Shown here piece after piece: positions 27,887-37,316 of a stretch of 64,000 bases of DNA. Position 1 is the first letter of the stretch. Every line of letters begins with the position of its first letter. The DNA is from Nostoc paludosum FACHB-159 (GTDB lineage: Bacteria; Cyanobacteriota; Cyanobacteriia; Cyanobacteriales; Nostocaceae), in assembly GCF_014698835.1 (NCBI RefSeq), contig NZ_JACJTU010000007.1:1-64000 (forward strand), given 5' to 3'. The translations under genes and the position numbers were made by a program. The notes under the pieces are model-generated. The model did no database searches. It was not told the origin of the DNA and worked only from the letters and a program-made list of their open reading frames with translations.

Positions 27887-29638
27887 ATGTTACTCATGCT
27901 CAGACGCTTAGATAGCCGTAAAATCTCCTCGGTGGCTATGCTTTCGCTTGTTATATGCTTTACTCTAGTAAGCGTGCATTCATGTAGGCAAACAGATATG
28001 ATATCAGCACCTTATCTGCTGACCGATCCATTTTTGCAGTTGCCAACTGAAAATTCAGTGCGAGTAGTTTGGTTTACCGAGTTTGCTGGTACTCAACATA
28101 CAGTGTCCTACGGTGAAAATCTCAAACAAACTGCTAAGGCAAATACTATCAAACTCAGTCGCACGCGTGAAGACCAAAAATCAAGGGTTGGAAACCAAAC
28201 CCAAGACAAGCAAGTTTATCAAAAACCTGTTAGGCGTGACATTTGGCGACATGAAGCTGAGGTAACTGGGTTAACTCCTGGTGTGCGGGTAAACTATCGC
28301 GTTACAAGTGTGCGGGAAGATGGCGAAACTGTTAGCAGTGATGTTTTTACTCTTGCAGCTACTCCAAAACCAGGTACACCACTAAAAATTCTGCTTACCT
28401 CAGACCATCAATTAAAGCCGATGACATCTGCAAATCTGCAAAAGGTAGTAGAAACGGTTGGACGAGTTGATGGGGTATGGTTTGCTGGTGATTTGGTCAA
28501 TATTCCCGATCGCGCCTCCGAATGGTTTGATGATAATAGCGGTGGTGCGCTGTTTCCCGGTTTACAAGGTCGTGCTAAGTACGAAATGACTCACGACGGT
28601 GTTAAGACAACCTACACTGGTGGGCAAATAATTCAACATGCACCCATGTTTACTTGCATTGGTAATCATGAAGTGATGGGGCGATTTGCTAGAACTGGCA
28701 GTTTAAATGATGAGTTTGATGATACCATTCCTCATGCGATCGCTCAAAAATTGTATCCTGACAAATCTCTCATCGATAATTCTTTTAATACTGTTACCTA
28801 CGAAGAAATTTTCACTCTACCGACAAGTCAAGAAGGTGGAAAAAAATATTACGCAGTTACCTTTGGAGATGTACGTCTCGTAGTACTATACATTACGAAT
28901 ATGTGGCGCAGCCCCAGTTTAGATGGAAAGCGTAAAGGTAGATATCAAGAAGCAGAAAAGGATTTCAATAATTCAGAAAATTGGGGTTATGGACAGGTAA
29001 TTTATGAGCCAATTGCTAAAGGTTCCAAGCAGTATAATTGGCTAGAAGCAGAACTCAACAGCCGTGAGTTTAAACAAGCAAAATACAAAGTTGTAATGTT
29101 TCATCATCCGCCTCATACTCTGGGTGATAATATAGTTCCTGCCTATACAGAACCAGTACAAATAATTGAGCGAGATGGTAACAATATTAAGGCAGTGCGT
29201 TACGAGTATCCCAAAGACACAGATTATATCATCCGAGATGTTGTGCCTTTGCTAGAAAAAGCGAATGTGCAATTAGTATTTTATGGACATTCCCATTTGT
29301 GGAATCGCTTTATTAGCCCCAGTGGAATACACTTTTTAGAAACATCTAATGTTGGTAATACTTATGGTGCGGCTTGGGGTAACAGAAAGCGAGAAGTGCC
29401 AATTGGCTATCAAGAAGAGTATGTTCAACTTGGCGACCCCAATGGTTTAGAACCGATAGTACCGACAATTGCTCCTTTGTTAGGTGAAGATGCTAAACCG
29501 ATGCCTTATATTGCTAGTAATGAGCTTACAGTTTTTAGTATATTTGACACAGCAACGGGTACGATCGCTAGTTATCATTTTGATACTCGTAAGCCTGATT
29601 CAGAGGTACTAAAGTTTGATGAATTTAAGTTAAAATAA
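27887..29638 (+). CDS. Purple-acid-phosphatase-like metallophosphoesterase
   Basis: About 583 residues from the chosen ATG at 27887 (MLLMLRRLDSRK). An upstream TTG at 27770 is open but adds a non-family extension. An N-terminal hydrophobic segment ending VHSC suggests export, perhaps as a lipoprotein, though the lipobox is imperfect. A fibronectin-like domain (PYLLTDPFLQLPTENSVRVVWFT) precedes a dimetal phosphoesterase core. That core shows LTSDHQLK, FAGDLVN (GDxxx), CIGNHEVMG (GNHE), FHHPPH and FYGHSHLWNR (GHxH). It probably releases phosphate from organic phosphates outside the cytoplasm. Monocistronic. Confidence 0.88.
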   Translation: MLLMLRRLDSRKISSVAMLSLVICFTLVSVHSCRQTDMISAPYLLTDPFLQLPTENSVRVVWFTEFAGTQHTVSYGENLKQTAKANTIKLSRTREDQKSRVGNQTQDKQVYQKPVRRDIWRHEAEVTGLTPGVRVNYRVTSVREDGETVSSDVFTLAATPKPGTPLKILLTSDHQLKPMTSANLQKVVETVGRVDGVWFAGDLVNIPDRASEWFDDNSGGALFPGLQGRAKYEMTHDGVKTTYTGGQIIQHAPMFTCIGNHEVMGRFARTGSLNDEFDDTIPHAIAQKLYPDKSLIDNSFNTVTYEEIFTLPTSQEGGKKYYAVTFGDVRLVVLYITNMWRSPSLDGKRKGRYQEAEKDFNNSENWGYGQVIYEPIAKGSKQYNWLEAELNSREFKQAKYKVVMFHHPPHTLGDNIVPAYTEPVQIIERDGNNIKAVRYEYPKDTDYIIRDVVPLLEKANVQLVFYGHSHLWNRFISPSGIHFLETSNVGNTYGAAWGNRKREVPIGYQEEYVQLGDPNGLEPIVPTIAPLLGEDAKPMPYIASNELTVFSIFDTATGTIASYHFDTRKPDSEVLKFDEFKLK

Positions 29639-29639
29639 T

Positions 29640-29799
29640 TTATTAATCATTAGTCATTAGTGATTAAAAAACAATGACCAATCACAAATGACTAATGGCA
29701 ATCAGATAAAGCAAATATAGCAGTTAAAGCATAATTTAGGACATAAACCGATTTTCAAGCCTGTTGCCTATTGCTTGTTGCCTGCTATGTATTCAAATA
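29640..29799. repeat. Interspersed repeat abutting a stop codon (copy A)
   Basis: It starts with ATTAGTCATTAGTG repeats. From about 29722 it holds AGCATAATTTAGGACATAA, then TTTTCA..CCTGTTGCCTATTGC. The second half closely matches 38516-38605. In both places the element ends just at the stop codon of a minus-strand gene. Confidence 0.65.
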
Positions 29800-30465
29800 C
29801 TAACGTCGTTTAACTGCTAAAGTAAGTCCATCTGCAATGGGGACAAGAGAAAGAATTACGCGTTCGTCATGGTGTAACTTTTCGTTTAGTGCCCTAATTG
29901 CTTGGGTACTTTCATCTTGAAATTGTGGGTCAGCAACGTGCCCTGACCACAAAACATTATCAATAGCAATTAATCCGCCTGGACGTACTAATTGTAGCGA
30001 TCGCTCGTAATATCCCTCATAATTTTCTTTATCAGCATCGATAAAAGCAAAATCAAATGTCTCGGCTTGGCCAGTTGCTAACAATCTATCTAAAGTTTCC
30101 AAGCCTGGTGCCAAATGCAAATCGATTTTATGGGCAACCCCAGCTTCTTGCCAATACCGCCTGGCGATCGCAGTAAATTCTTCACTCACATCAGCTGCAA
30201 TAATTTTACCATCATCTGGTAGCGCTAAAGCTACAGAAAGTGAGCTATAACCTGTAAACACGCCAACTTCCAAGGTTTTCTTCGCTCCAATCAGCTGCAC
30301 CAAAAGCCTCATAAACTGCCCTTGTTCTGGCGAAATCTGCATTGTGCCACTGGGGTGGTTCGCGGTTTCTTGACGCAGCTTCCAAAGAATTTCTGGTTCT
30401 CGCAGGGAAACGGATAAAAGATAATTGTATAGTTGGTTATCAAGACCTATAGACTGTTTTGGCAT
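29800..30465 (-). CDS. SAM-dependent O-methyltransferase
   Basis: A 221-residue class I methyltransferase of the caffeoyl-CoA/catechol O-methyltransferase family. Visible motifs are LEVGVFTGYSSLSVALALPDDGKI (motif I, SAM binding; key EVG-F-GYSS), AADVSEE, FDFAFIDADKENY (metal-binding Asp) and GGLIAIDNVLWSG with the second metal Asp-Asn. It should methylate a catechol-type phenolic in a divalent-cation-dependent way; the substrate is unknown. Soluble. Divergent from the lipoprotein gene at 30533 (67 bases), so the two probably share a control region. Confidence 0.92.
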   Translation of the reverse strand: MPKQSIGLDNQLYNYLLSVSLREPEILWKLRQETANHPSGTMQISPEQGQFMRLLVQLIGAKKTLEVGVFTGYSSLSVALALPDDGKIIAADVSEEFTAIARRYWQEAGVAHKIDLHLAPGLETLDRLLATGQAETFDFAFIDADKENYEGYYERSLQLVRPGGLIAIDNVLWSGHVADPQFQDESTQAIRALNEKLHHDERVILSLVPIADGLTLAVKRR

Positions 30466-30532
30466 GATAGATGAGAAAATTTAGGGAATCTACAGTTATA
30501 CTATCGCTGATTAGGGGTTTCTGAGGATTAAT

Positions 30533-30937
30533 ATGGTGCGGCTTTTGACAGTAATATTGTTGTTGCTATTGACGGCTTGTGGCAGTATTGGATTGCTACC
30601 GACTAGCGAATTAGTGCAAAAAGCGATCGCACTTGAGCTAGAACAAACTCAACAAAAGCTTAGCCAGCAGTTGGATCTAGATTTTCAAGGATTTGAAATC
30701 AAGCGGCTATCCATTAGCCAAGAACAACCCCTAACTATTGAAAATTTACCAGCTTTTCGCGTCCAAGGAACATACGACTTAATTGTTAAGTTGCCAAAAC
30801 GAAGCTTAACGCAAGCAAAAAAACCGTTTAACCTTTACTTGCAAATTCAGCAAGAAGGTAAAACTTGGCGATTACTGCTTCCAGATAAAGGTAGTAAAGA
30901 TATGCAACCAATTTGGCGTAGTTATCTCATTCAATAG
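30533..30937 (+). CDS. Putative lipoprotein
   Basis: A 134-residue protein with a short hydrophobic signal (MVRLLTVILLLLL) ending in a good lipobox, LTAC, so cleavage and lipidation at Cys16 are expected. The mature domain is a small alpha/beta fold with VQGTYDLIVKLPKRSLTQ and TWRLLLPD. No function is known. Its position opposite the methyltransferase gives no clear hint. Confidence 0.8.
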   Translation: MVRLLTVILLLLLTACGSIGLLPTSELVQKAIALELEQTQQKLSQQLDLDFQGFEIKRLSISQEQPLTIENLPAFRVQGTYDLIVKLPKRSLTQAKKPFNLYLQIQQEGKTWRLLLPDKGSKDMQPIWRSYLIQ

Positions 30938-31168
30938 TTCAAAATTGTTAATTAGCCAATTCTGCTATATGTGCAGCTAGCAAAACTATCACAAGCATTT
31001 GTGTTACTAATTTTTACAAAAAGGTGAGAAAGATACTTAACTTATTTAATGTAGCTATCTCATCCAAAAGATAGTGTGTGCAACAAAAAAAAGCATCACA
31101 ATTATTTCAGTAAAACTGCTGGGGCATAGTCACGATCGAAATGATGGTTTCATCGGAGACAATAGAAA

Positions 31169-31942
31169 ATGTATATTAACTTTTTTATCAGTTCCATTGC
31201 CAGTATTGTAGTTGTGGTATTGGCTGCTTTTGGTTTACTCCAATGGTTGCACATACCTGCTGGTAGCTTTCTTGACTGGGTGATTGGTGGTGCAAGTTTT
31301 TGGTGGCTGTTGGTAATTGTTACGGTACCGTGGAATGTGCATTTTCAAGCTAAAGAAGTTTTAGCGGAAGCAGCACAATCTACAGAGAAAGGAATTCCAG
31401 TCGATGAAAAACAAGTAAAGTATGTCACAGTTTTGGCAAAGCGATCGCTCTGGGTTGCCATTGCTTTACACTTACTCTCAGCCGTTGGTCTTTATACTCT
31501 CGCTGTCACTGGTATTAGTACAGTCGGATATGTGAGTTCTAGTGCAGCTTTGTTATTAACAATTCTGCGTCCAGCGATTCGGGCTTACGAGTATTTATAT
31601 GCACGGTTAACGATGATTCGCCAAGAATGGAAGTATCCCCGTGAAGATATTGTTGAACTGCGCGATCGCTTTTCTAATTTAGAACAAAAAGTGCAATCTT
31701 TAGAGGAGCAACTTAACCCAGAACAACCCTCTTCATTGCCAGCAATGCAACAACGTTTTGCTGAAGAAACTCGCAGAGATTTAGCGCGGATTGCGGCTAA
31801 TTTAGAAGAATTACGTGCAATAAATCACACAGAACACGAACGGTTAGGGAGAGAAGCCAGAAATGCGATCGCGCAGCTTTCAACTGATGGACAATTTCTC
31901 GACCATGTGCGCGAGATCATTCGATTTTTTAAATCAGCCTAA
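31169..31942 (+). CDS. Membrane protein with C-terminal coiled coil
   Basis: A 257-residue protein. About four hydrophobic helices lie at residues ~5-28, 35-55, 93-115 and 120-135, followed by a cytoplasmic coiled coil (~160-240; RFSNLEQKVQSLEEQL and LARIAANLEELRAI). No conserved catalytic motif is seen. The layout suits a membrane anchor or scaffold; the function is unknown. Monocistronic. Confidence 0.75.
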   Translation: MYINFFISSIASIVVVVLAAFGLLQWLHIPAGSFLDWVIGGASFWWLLVIVTVPWNVHFQAKEVLAEAAQSTEKGIPVDEKQVKYVTVLAKRSLWVAIALHLLSAVGLYTLAVTGISTVGYVSSSAALLLTILRPAIRAYEYLYARLTMIRQEWKYPREDIVELRDRFSNLEQKVQSLEEQLNPEQPSSLPAMQQRFAEETRRDLARIAANLEELRAINHTEHERLGREARNAIAQLSTDGQFLDHVREIIRFFKSA

Positions 31943-31990
31943 ACTTAACACCAAAAATTCGGCTTTGCTGAATTGCGGTATGAATCCAGA

Positions 31991-32020
31991 TGTAGAGACT
32001 AGCAATTGCTAGTCTCTACA
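31991..32020. repeat. Perfect 30-bp palindrome, TAGAGAC family
   Basis: A perfectly self-complementary 30-mer with arms beginning TGTAGAGACTAGCAA. It lies 49 bases after the stop of the coiled-coil membrane protein. Related palindromes elsewhere in the window share the outer TGTAGAGAC but differ in the core. It could be a DNA cruciform or an RNA hairpin. Confidence 0.85.
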
Positions 32021-32180
32021 GGATTTTGATATCATGCACAATCGTTTTCATACATGAAATCAGCAACGCCAAAAATTCTTTAATAGTAGGGTGCGTTATC
32101 CCCCAGCGTAACGCACCATCTTCATATAGAGACTGAATTTATAATTCTGGATTCTGAATTCTGGATTCTGAATTCTTATA

Positions 32181-32894
32181 TTACCGTGTTTGAAACTCCA
32201 AATTAAGAAAAAGTAAAATCAAACTCACCCCAACTCCCAGACCAACTAAGCCTGTTAACGCATTAGATAAAACAGCCACTAATATTGGATTGTTTACAAT
32301 AGCAATACTCAGAATCTTGTCTAGAATTCTCAGTAAGCCAAAGTTGATTAGACCAGTTATTAAATAAAAGAAAAATACCCTCCACCAATTACCCTTAACT
32401 AAGGTTTTGCTATACTCAAGTGCTGCCTTACCTCTTTGATCTCGGAGAATAAAAGCTGTAGTATAAAAACCGTTGTTTACCAGATAAATAATTCCTGGTA
32501 TTGCTAGTAATAAAAATCTAAAAAAATAATTGATACCAAATCTTAGATTTAACCCAACCAAAGGTAAAATAGCAGCCAATATCCGTCTAAATATAACTTC
32601 AATTTGAGGTCTTTGACCAAGAATTAAGCCTTCTGTAATGATAGAATAAGCAGCACCATAACCTGGTATTACAACAATTAAATAAAACAGATAAAATAAA
32701 ACATACAAAATTAGTAAAATAGGATTAGACGAAAATGCTCCAGTGCTACCGACAAGGATGATGGCTGAAAAAGGCAGCGCAATACAATAAATACCTAAAA
32801 AGAGCGTAAAATTCTTGAGATATAAGTCAAAGCCTATTGATATTAATTCAAGTAATCCGAGTTTTCTGCTTTGAAGTTCAGAAAGGGTACTCAT
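32181..32894 (-). CDS. Multi-pass membrane protein
   Basis: A 237-residue protein with about six hydrophobic segments (LFLGIYCIALPFSAIILVG; ILLILYVLFYLFYLIVVI; ILPLVGLNLRFGI; FFRFLLLAIPGIIYLV; VFFFYLITGLINFGLL; and a last near the C-terminus). The layout recalls the membrane domain of glycerophosphoryl-diester-phosphodiesterase-like or DUF975-type proteins: internal LGLLELISIGFDLYLKNF, then FLLLAIPGIIYL. No catalytic site is seen. The gene lies 150 bases downstream of the conflict operon on the same strand. Confidence 0.7.
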   Translation of the reverse strand: MSTLSELQSRKLGLLELISIGFDLYLKNFTLFLGIYCIALPFSAIILVGSTGAFSSNPILLILYVLFYLFYLIVVIPGYGAAYSIITEGLILGQRPQIEVIFRRILAAILPLVGLNLRFGINYFFRFLLLAIPGIIYLVNNGFYTTAFILRDQRGKAALEYSKTLVKGNWWRVFFFYLITGLINFGLLRILDKILSIAIVNNPILVAVLSNALTGLVGLGVGVSLILLFLNLEFQTR

Positions 32895-33044
32895 AGATTC
32901 AATTTTATTACCTCTTCCCTAAGATATAAATCTACTAAATACCACATTCTATTCAGCATTAATAGTACCCATCAGGGTGCTATTTGATAAGTCTTATGAA
33001 GCTTTTTGTAACGAAAATGAATCAATATATTTGAAGTCAAAAGC

Positions 33045-34688
33045 TTATTTGAGATTGGATTTGTGCAAAGATACTGCCACTCGGAAGCCAATTGTCAGTA
33101 CTTTGTTGCTAGGAGGAACACCGTTACGATAAGCACAACGACATATATTCGGTTCATTAATCCAAGAACCACCCCGGATAACTCTAGGTGCAGCCCGGTT
33201 ATTAGTAATTCGGACACTTCCATCTTCTGGTGCATTGATGTAGTCTTCGTACCAGTGATCGGCACACCATTCCCACACGTTACCATGCATTTCATCTAGC
33301 CCGAAATTATTTGCTGCGTTATGCGAACCTACTTCAGTAGTTTGTTTGCTCTCTCGCCCTTTGGGGCCAGAACCATATCGTTTGCTGGCGTCATAACTAG
33401 CAAGTTGAGGAGAAATGGTTTCGCCAAAATAAAATGGGGTTTCTGTCCCTGCTCGACAAGCATATTCCCACTCGGCTTCGCTGGGTAAACGATAGGGTTT
33501 TCCAGTTTGTAATTGCAAACGTTCACAAAACTCGATCGCCTCAAACCAGGTAATATGCTCCACAGGTAAATTATCACCTTGAAAATACGAGGGGTCAGAA
33601 TTCAATTCAATCCGAACTTTGGTAGTCTTGCTAATTGCCCGCCACTGGGCTTGTGTTACAGGAAAACGGCTTAAAAAGAAAGATGCAATAGTGACTCGAT
33701 GTTGAGGGCGTTGGCGATAGTCTCCCTCATCATTTGCAGTTCCCATCCAGTAGCTACCATCTGGTATCCGCACCATTTCTAGATTAATTTGTCGCTCTAG
33801 TCGCTCATCAAACAGGATTCCTTGTTGTTGGTGTCGCTCAATTACCCACCTTGAACCCAACCGCATAAATCGGGGTTGAGGAATCAGTTTTGCTGTTTCA
33901 AATTGAAACGATCTCAGTGAAGTGGTTCTGGAGGCGATGGGGTTGATTTGCCAATCAGAATCTTGTAACTCAGGAATGGGTAAAGTGACTCCTGCAACGA
34001 CGATTTGATTATTGTGGGTTGGCAAAGATTTGAGGGTTGATTCTGCTTGAGCATGATTGCCACGAGCAAGTTCGCGCATCCCCTGAAGATATGCTAGCAG
34101 AGATTCAAAATGAGCTTGACGCAAAGGAGTGGCGATCGCTTCTGTTAACGATGTCATTCGCAGCCATTCTGTTTTTTCCCTGAGGGTTAATTCGGCAAGT
34201 TTGTTAGCTAAATCATGGGCGACAGCTTCCGGGTAAACATAGGCAAGTGCTGTCCAACGTTGAGCCTGGGCGAGAGTTTGGGTAGATAATTTAGAATCAT
34301 TCAATTCGCGCTCTACGTAAGACAATAAAAAGTGGGCTAATTCCTCAACACGCTTGTGACCAAAGCTCGGATGATTAATCATTTGCTCTAAAAGATAATT
34401 GCGTAAATCTGCGTTCATCTCGTAAAGCTCATACCCTACCTCTTGGCAAAGCGGAGATAAAAGTAAGTCAGCTACTGCAATCCAAGGCACATTTAAGTCT
34501 TGGTTGGCGATATCCATCTGAAAATTTGCCCACAGACAGTAGGTCAAATGGGGCGTGAGAGCGATGGGCAAGGCGGCATGATAGGCTAAATATACATGGG
34601 CTTCGGTAAATCGTCTTTGGAATGATGCGATCGCCTGTTCAATTTCCTCAGAGCGTGTTTCAGGCAGCAAATTACTAGAGTTCGTCAT
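33045..34688 (-). CDS. FGE-sulfatase-fold protein of MoxR-vWA locus
   Basis: A 547-residue protein. The N-terminal half (~1-210) is all-helical and unique to this sort of locus. A linker follows. The C-terminal ~250 residues are a formylglycine-generating-enzyme/sulfatase-modifying-factor fold (start EMVRIPDGSYWMGT, then FFLSRFPVTQAQW, RLPSEAEWEYACRAG, MHGNVWEWCADHW, RVIRGGSW, ending GFRVAVS). The fold is used either as an oxidase or, in diversity-generating systems, as a C-type-lectin binding scaffold whose last ~80 residues vary. Its ATG overlaps the upstream stop by four bases (ATGA). As the last gene of the operon it may be the ligand-recognition or effector subunit. Confidence 0.88.
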   Translation of the reverse strand: MTNSSNLLPETRSEEIEQAIASFQRRFTEAHVYLAYHAALPIALTPHLTYCLWANFQMDIANQDLNVPWIAVADLLLSPLCQEVGYELYEMNADLRNYLLEQMINHPSFGHKRVEELAHFLLSYVERELNDSKLSTQTLAQAQRWTALAYVYPEAVAHDLANKLAELTLREKTEWLRMTSLTEAIATPLRQAHFESLLAYLQGMRELARGNHAQAESTLKSLPTHNNQIVVAGVTLPIPELQDSDWQINPIASRTTSLRSFQFETAKLIPQPRFMRLGSRWVIERHQQQGILFDERLERQINLEMVRIPDGSYWMGTANDEGDYRQRPQHRVTIASFFLSRFPVTQAQWRAISKTTKVRIELNSDPSYFQGDNLPVEHITWFEAIEFCERLQLQTGKPYRLPSEAEWEYACRAGTETPFYFGETISPQLASYDASKRYGSGPKGRESKQTTEVGSHNAANNFGLDEMHGNVWEWCADHWYEDYINAPEDGSVRITNNRAAPRVIRGGSWINEPNICRCAYRNGVPPSNKVLTIGFRVAVSLHKSNLK

Positions 34689-36370
34689 CTTAGCGTCCGT
34701 CCTCGTAAGATATCGATCGCCCTGTAAAATTCCTGACGATTTAGTTCAAACATAGCAACCAAAGCCGCGATATCATGGGCGGTTGTGGTTTCCCAGCGAG
34801 CGCGAGGCACTGGATTGAGCCAGGTAGTATAACGTACATACTGCCCTAACTCTTTTAAAAAGAATTTTGTCAACCGCCGTCGCCGAGAATTCAATCCACC
34901 CCGCGCTGCTCCAGCATCGCTGAAAATTAAGCAGACTGTTCTGGCTTTGGGCAAGTTCGATAAACAATCATCAATTGGTTCTGCCTCTAAATGATAGCGA
35001 TCGCGGTAGAGATATTCATCCGGACAGTTGTGAAAATAGTAAACCCGAACTTGGCTGAAACGCCCGCCACGCAACGCTGTATCTACCAACTCTTCACAAA
35101 GGTGATGAAACGGAACCATCGAACCATCTGTGTCAATTAATAGCAGAAGTTCTATCCGGTTAGTACGTCGCGGAACTAACACAGGATTAAGTAGAATTCC
35201 GTACTGGGCAACTTGTTGAATAGTTGCTGCCAAATCTAATTCGCTGGGTGGGCCTTCACGGCTAAATCGTCGCAGATAACGCCATCCTTGCTTCATTTGA
35301 CGATGGGTGACGGGCAAATCATTAACGATGAGGGGAAATTCCCTAAGTTGGTTGTCTGATTGCCTGATTGCTTTAGCCACTTGAATCTCGTCAGCCATTG
35401 TGCGAATGACTTCCGCAGACAGCATGGTTTTAGATAAATTAGTGTAAGTTTCCGGAATCAGCGCCTCATCTATAGTAAATGTCTGCCGAATTTTCCACAG
35501 CTTCCAAAAAAGAAGCATAAATATTATGCAAGTAGCTGTAAACCATAGCAGTTCCAAATTATCAAAAAAGGGCTTCAGTCCCGCGAATATCCCTCCATCG
35601 TCATCTTGGATAGTTAAGCTTGCCACGCTATTTTCATCAAGTTTGACTCCACCTTGGGGGTCGCTCAAGCTTAAAGTAATAGGGAAGTCTAATTCAGCCT
35701 TATTATTATTATTAATGGGAATTTGAATTGTTTTTACTTTTTCACCATGTGCAAATTGAATGACTTGGGGAGTAGTATCGACACGGCTGGCTTCTGATAT
35801 ATTCTCTGATACATTCAGGATTGCGCTAACTGCTCCATAATTACCCTTAGTACGAATAATTTTGATCTTCGCTGTTTTGTCAGCTTCGTTAGCAGTGAAT
35901 TGAGCAACAAAAAAAGAAGCTTTATCAAAGACTAAAGTGCCATAAATTGAATGATTTTCATTTGGAGAAGTAGGTTTTTTGAGGAAGAATATGCTGGCGA
36001 TCGCCACAACACAGCCCACAAATCCTAATTTTAAAAACAGTATGATTCCATCTATAATATTATATTTTTTGCGAGTTGGTTGTTTGTTTTGATTAGCTCT
36101 TAATTCAATGTATGTTGAGTTGGTTTCTTTGGGAAAAAATTCTTCTTCCAATCGCTCTGGAATAATTTGATTGAAATAATCTTGAAAAATTTGTTCTTCT
36201 CGCTGGGATTTGACCCAAAGAGCAGAACATAGTTGGGCTAGGGAAGTGCGATCGCGAGTACCAAAACCTGCATTAATAGCTTCAAGGAGCAGATGATATT
36301 CTGCTAACCCTAAAGGAAAACCTGCTTTTTGTAAACAGGTGAATAATTCTAATAATGCTGGGTCATTCAC
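34685..36370 (-). CDS. Membrane vWA protein with Calx-beta domain
   Basis: A 561-residue subunit of a MoxR-vWA system. The N-terminal ~80 residues are helical (FTCLQKAGFPLGLAEYHLLLEA). A transmembrane helix (~110-132) is followed by a Calx-beta-like domain (~140-255; VIQFAHGEKVKTIQIPI, LTIQDDDGG) and then a second helix (~268-290), so the Calx-beta domain should be outside the cytoplasm. The C-terminal vWA domain starts near 405: LLLLIDTDGSMVPF carries an altered MIDAS (Asp-Thr-Asp-Gly-Ser) and is followed by CLIFSDAGAARGG. It overlaps the MoxR gene by eight bases. The vWA domain likely binds the MoxR ATPase. Confidence 0.88.
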   Translation of the reverse strand: MNDPALLELFTCLQKAGFPLGLAEYHLLLEAINAGFGTRDRTSLAQLCSALWVKSQREEQIFQDYFNQIIPERLEEEFFPKETNSTYIELRANQNKQPTRKKYNIIDGIILFLKLGFVGCVVAIASIFFLKKPTSPNENHSIYGTLVFDKASFFVAQFTANEADKTAKIKIIRTKGNYGAVSAILNVSENISEASRVDTTPQVIQFAHGEKVKTIQIPINNNNKAELDFPITLSLSDPQGGVKLDENSVASLTIQDDDGGIFAGLKPFFDNLELLWFTATCIIFMLLFWKLWKIRQTFTIDEALIPETYTNLSKTMLSAEVIRTMADEIQVAKAIRQSDNQLREFPLIVNDLPVTHRQMKQGWRYLRRFSREGPPSELDLAATIQQVAQYGILLNPVLVPRRTNRIELLLLIDTDGSMVPFHHLCEELVDTALRGGRFSQVRVYYFHNCPDEYLYRDRYHLEAEPIDDCLSNLPKARTVCLIFSDAGAARGGLNSRRRRLTKFFLKELGQYVRYTTWLNPVPRARWETTTAHDIAALVAMFELNRQEFYRAIDILRGRTLR

Positions 36371-37316
36371 GTTCCCTAGTTAACCTCAAATAATTCAGAT
36401 GTGCATCCCAAGTTTTAAGTAACACTTCTAAATAAGGCAATTGACCTTCCTGGGACAACTTCTCTAATACATTTTGTAATGGATCTCGCTTCAGTGCTTT
36501 AATCCAATCAAGCAATTCGCTCGTACTCACATTCTTACTGAATTTCCCTGTTTCACCCTCCATAATTTCCCGTAATTTTAGAAAGCGGGAAACGGCTTTG
36601 TCTGTCAATTCATTTGCAATTCCCGGAAAACGATATTTGACAATTTGCACAATTTGTTCATAGCTGGGAAAATCGACATAATAGAATAAACACCGACGCA
36701 AAAAGGCGTCAGGTAAATCTTTCTCATCGTTACTAGTGATAAAAACAATCGGTGAATTGATTGCCTTAATTTCCTTTTCTTTGCCATTTTCTCGCACCTC
36801 TTCAATCTGAATTAGTTGCTCGTCGAGTTCTAGCAATAAATCATTGGGAAAATCGATATCGGCTTTGTCAATCTCATCAATTAAAACTACCGTCTGCTTG
36901 GGATTGACAAAAGCTCGACCTAATGCTCCCAAACGAATATAAGACGTTGGATCGTCAAAACGTTGCTTTTCTTCTCTAGTCAAAGAACCAGACGCTGCTA
37001 ATTGAGCATCGCGTAGCCGTCCAACCGTATCATAGATATACAAACCATCTTTGGCTCGGCTAGTCGATTTTATATACCAAGCTTCAAAATCTAGCCCTAA
37101 CTCATAAGCAACTGCAAGAGCCAATTGAGTTTTGCCACAGCCAGGTTCTCCTTTGAGTAATAATGGACGACCTAAATAAATTGCCAGATTTATCGCATCC
37201 ACTAATTTTGGACTGGGTAGGTAAGGATAGATGACCTTACCTTTGTAAGTATCCCCTGGCTGCGGTTGCTTAGTGCCAGTATATTCCAGGCGATGAGAAT
37301 CTAGAGGCGTAACCAT
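36363..37316 (-). CDS. MoxR-type AAA+ ATPase
   Basis: A 317-residue AAA+ ATPase. Walker A is GEPGCGKTQLA (about 57-67), Walker B is VVLIDEIDKAD, sensor-1 Asn is in IVFITSNDEKDLP and the arginine region is AFLRRCLFYY. MoxR ATPases remodel partner proteins, often through a vWA co-factor; here the vWA protein is the next gene. It overlaps the iSTAND gene by 16 bases, so tight co-translation and stoichiometric assembly are likely. A mechanical or licensing step between sensor and effector is the family-level expectation. Confidence 0.92.
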   Translation of the reverse strand: MVTPLDSHRLEYTGTKQPQPGDTYKGKVIYPYLPSPKLVDAINLAIYLGRPLLLKGEPGCGKTQLALAVAYELGLDFEAWYIKSTSRAKDGLYIYDTVGRLRDAQLAASGSLTREEKQRFDDPTSYIRLGALGRAFVNPKQTVVLIDEIDKADIDFPNDLLLELDEQLIQIEEVRENGKEKEIKAINSPIVFITSNDEKDLPDAFLRRCLFYYVDFPSYEQIVQIVKYRFPGIANELTDKAVSRFLKLREIMEGETGKFSKNVSTSELLDWIKALKRDPLQNVLEKLSQEGQLPYLEVLLKTWDAHLNYLRLTRERE

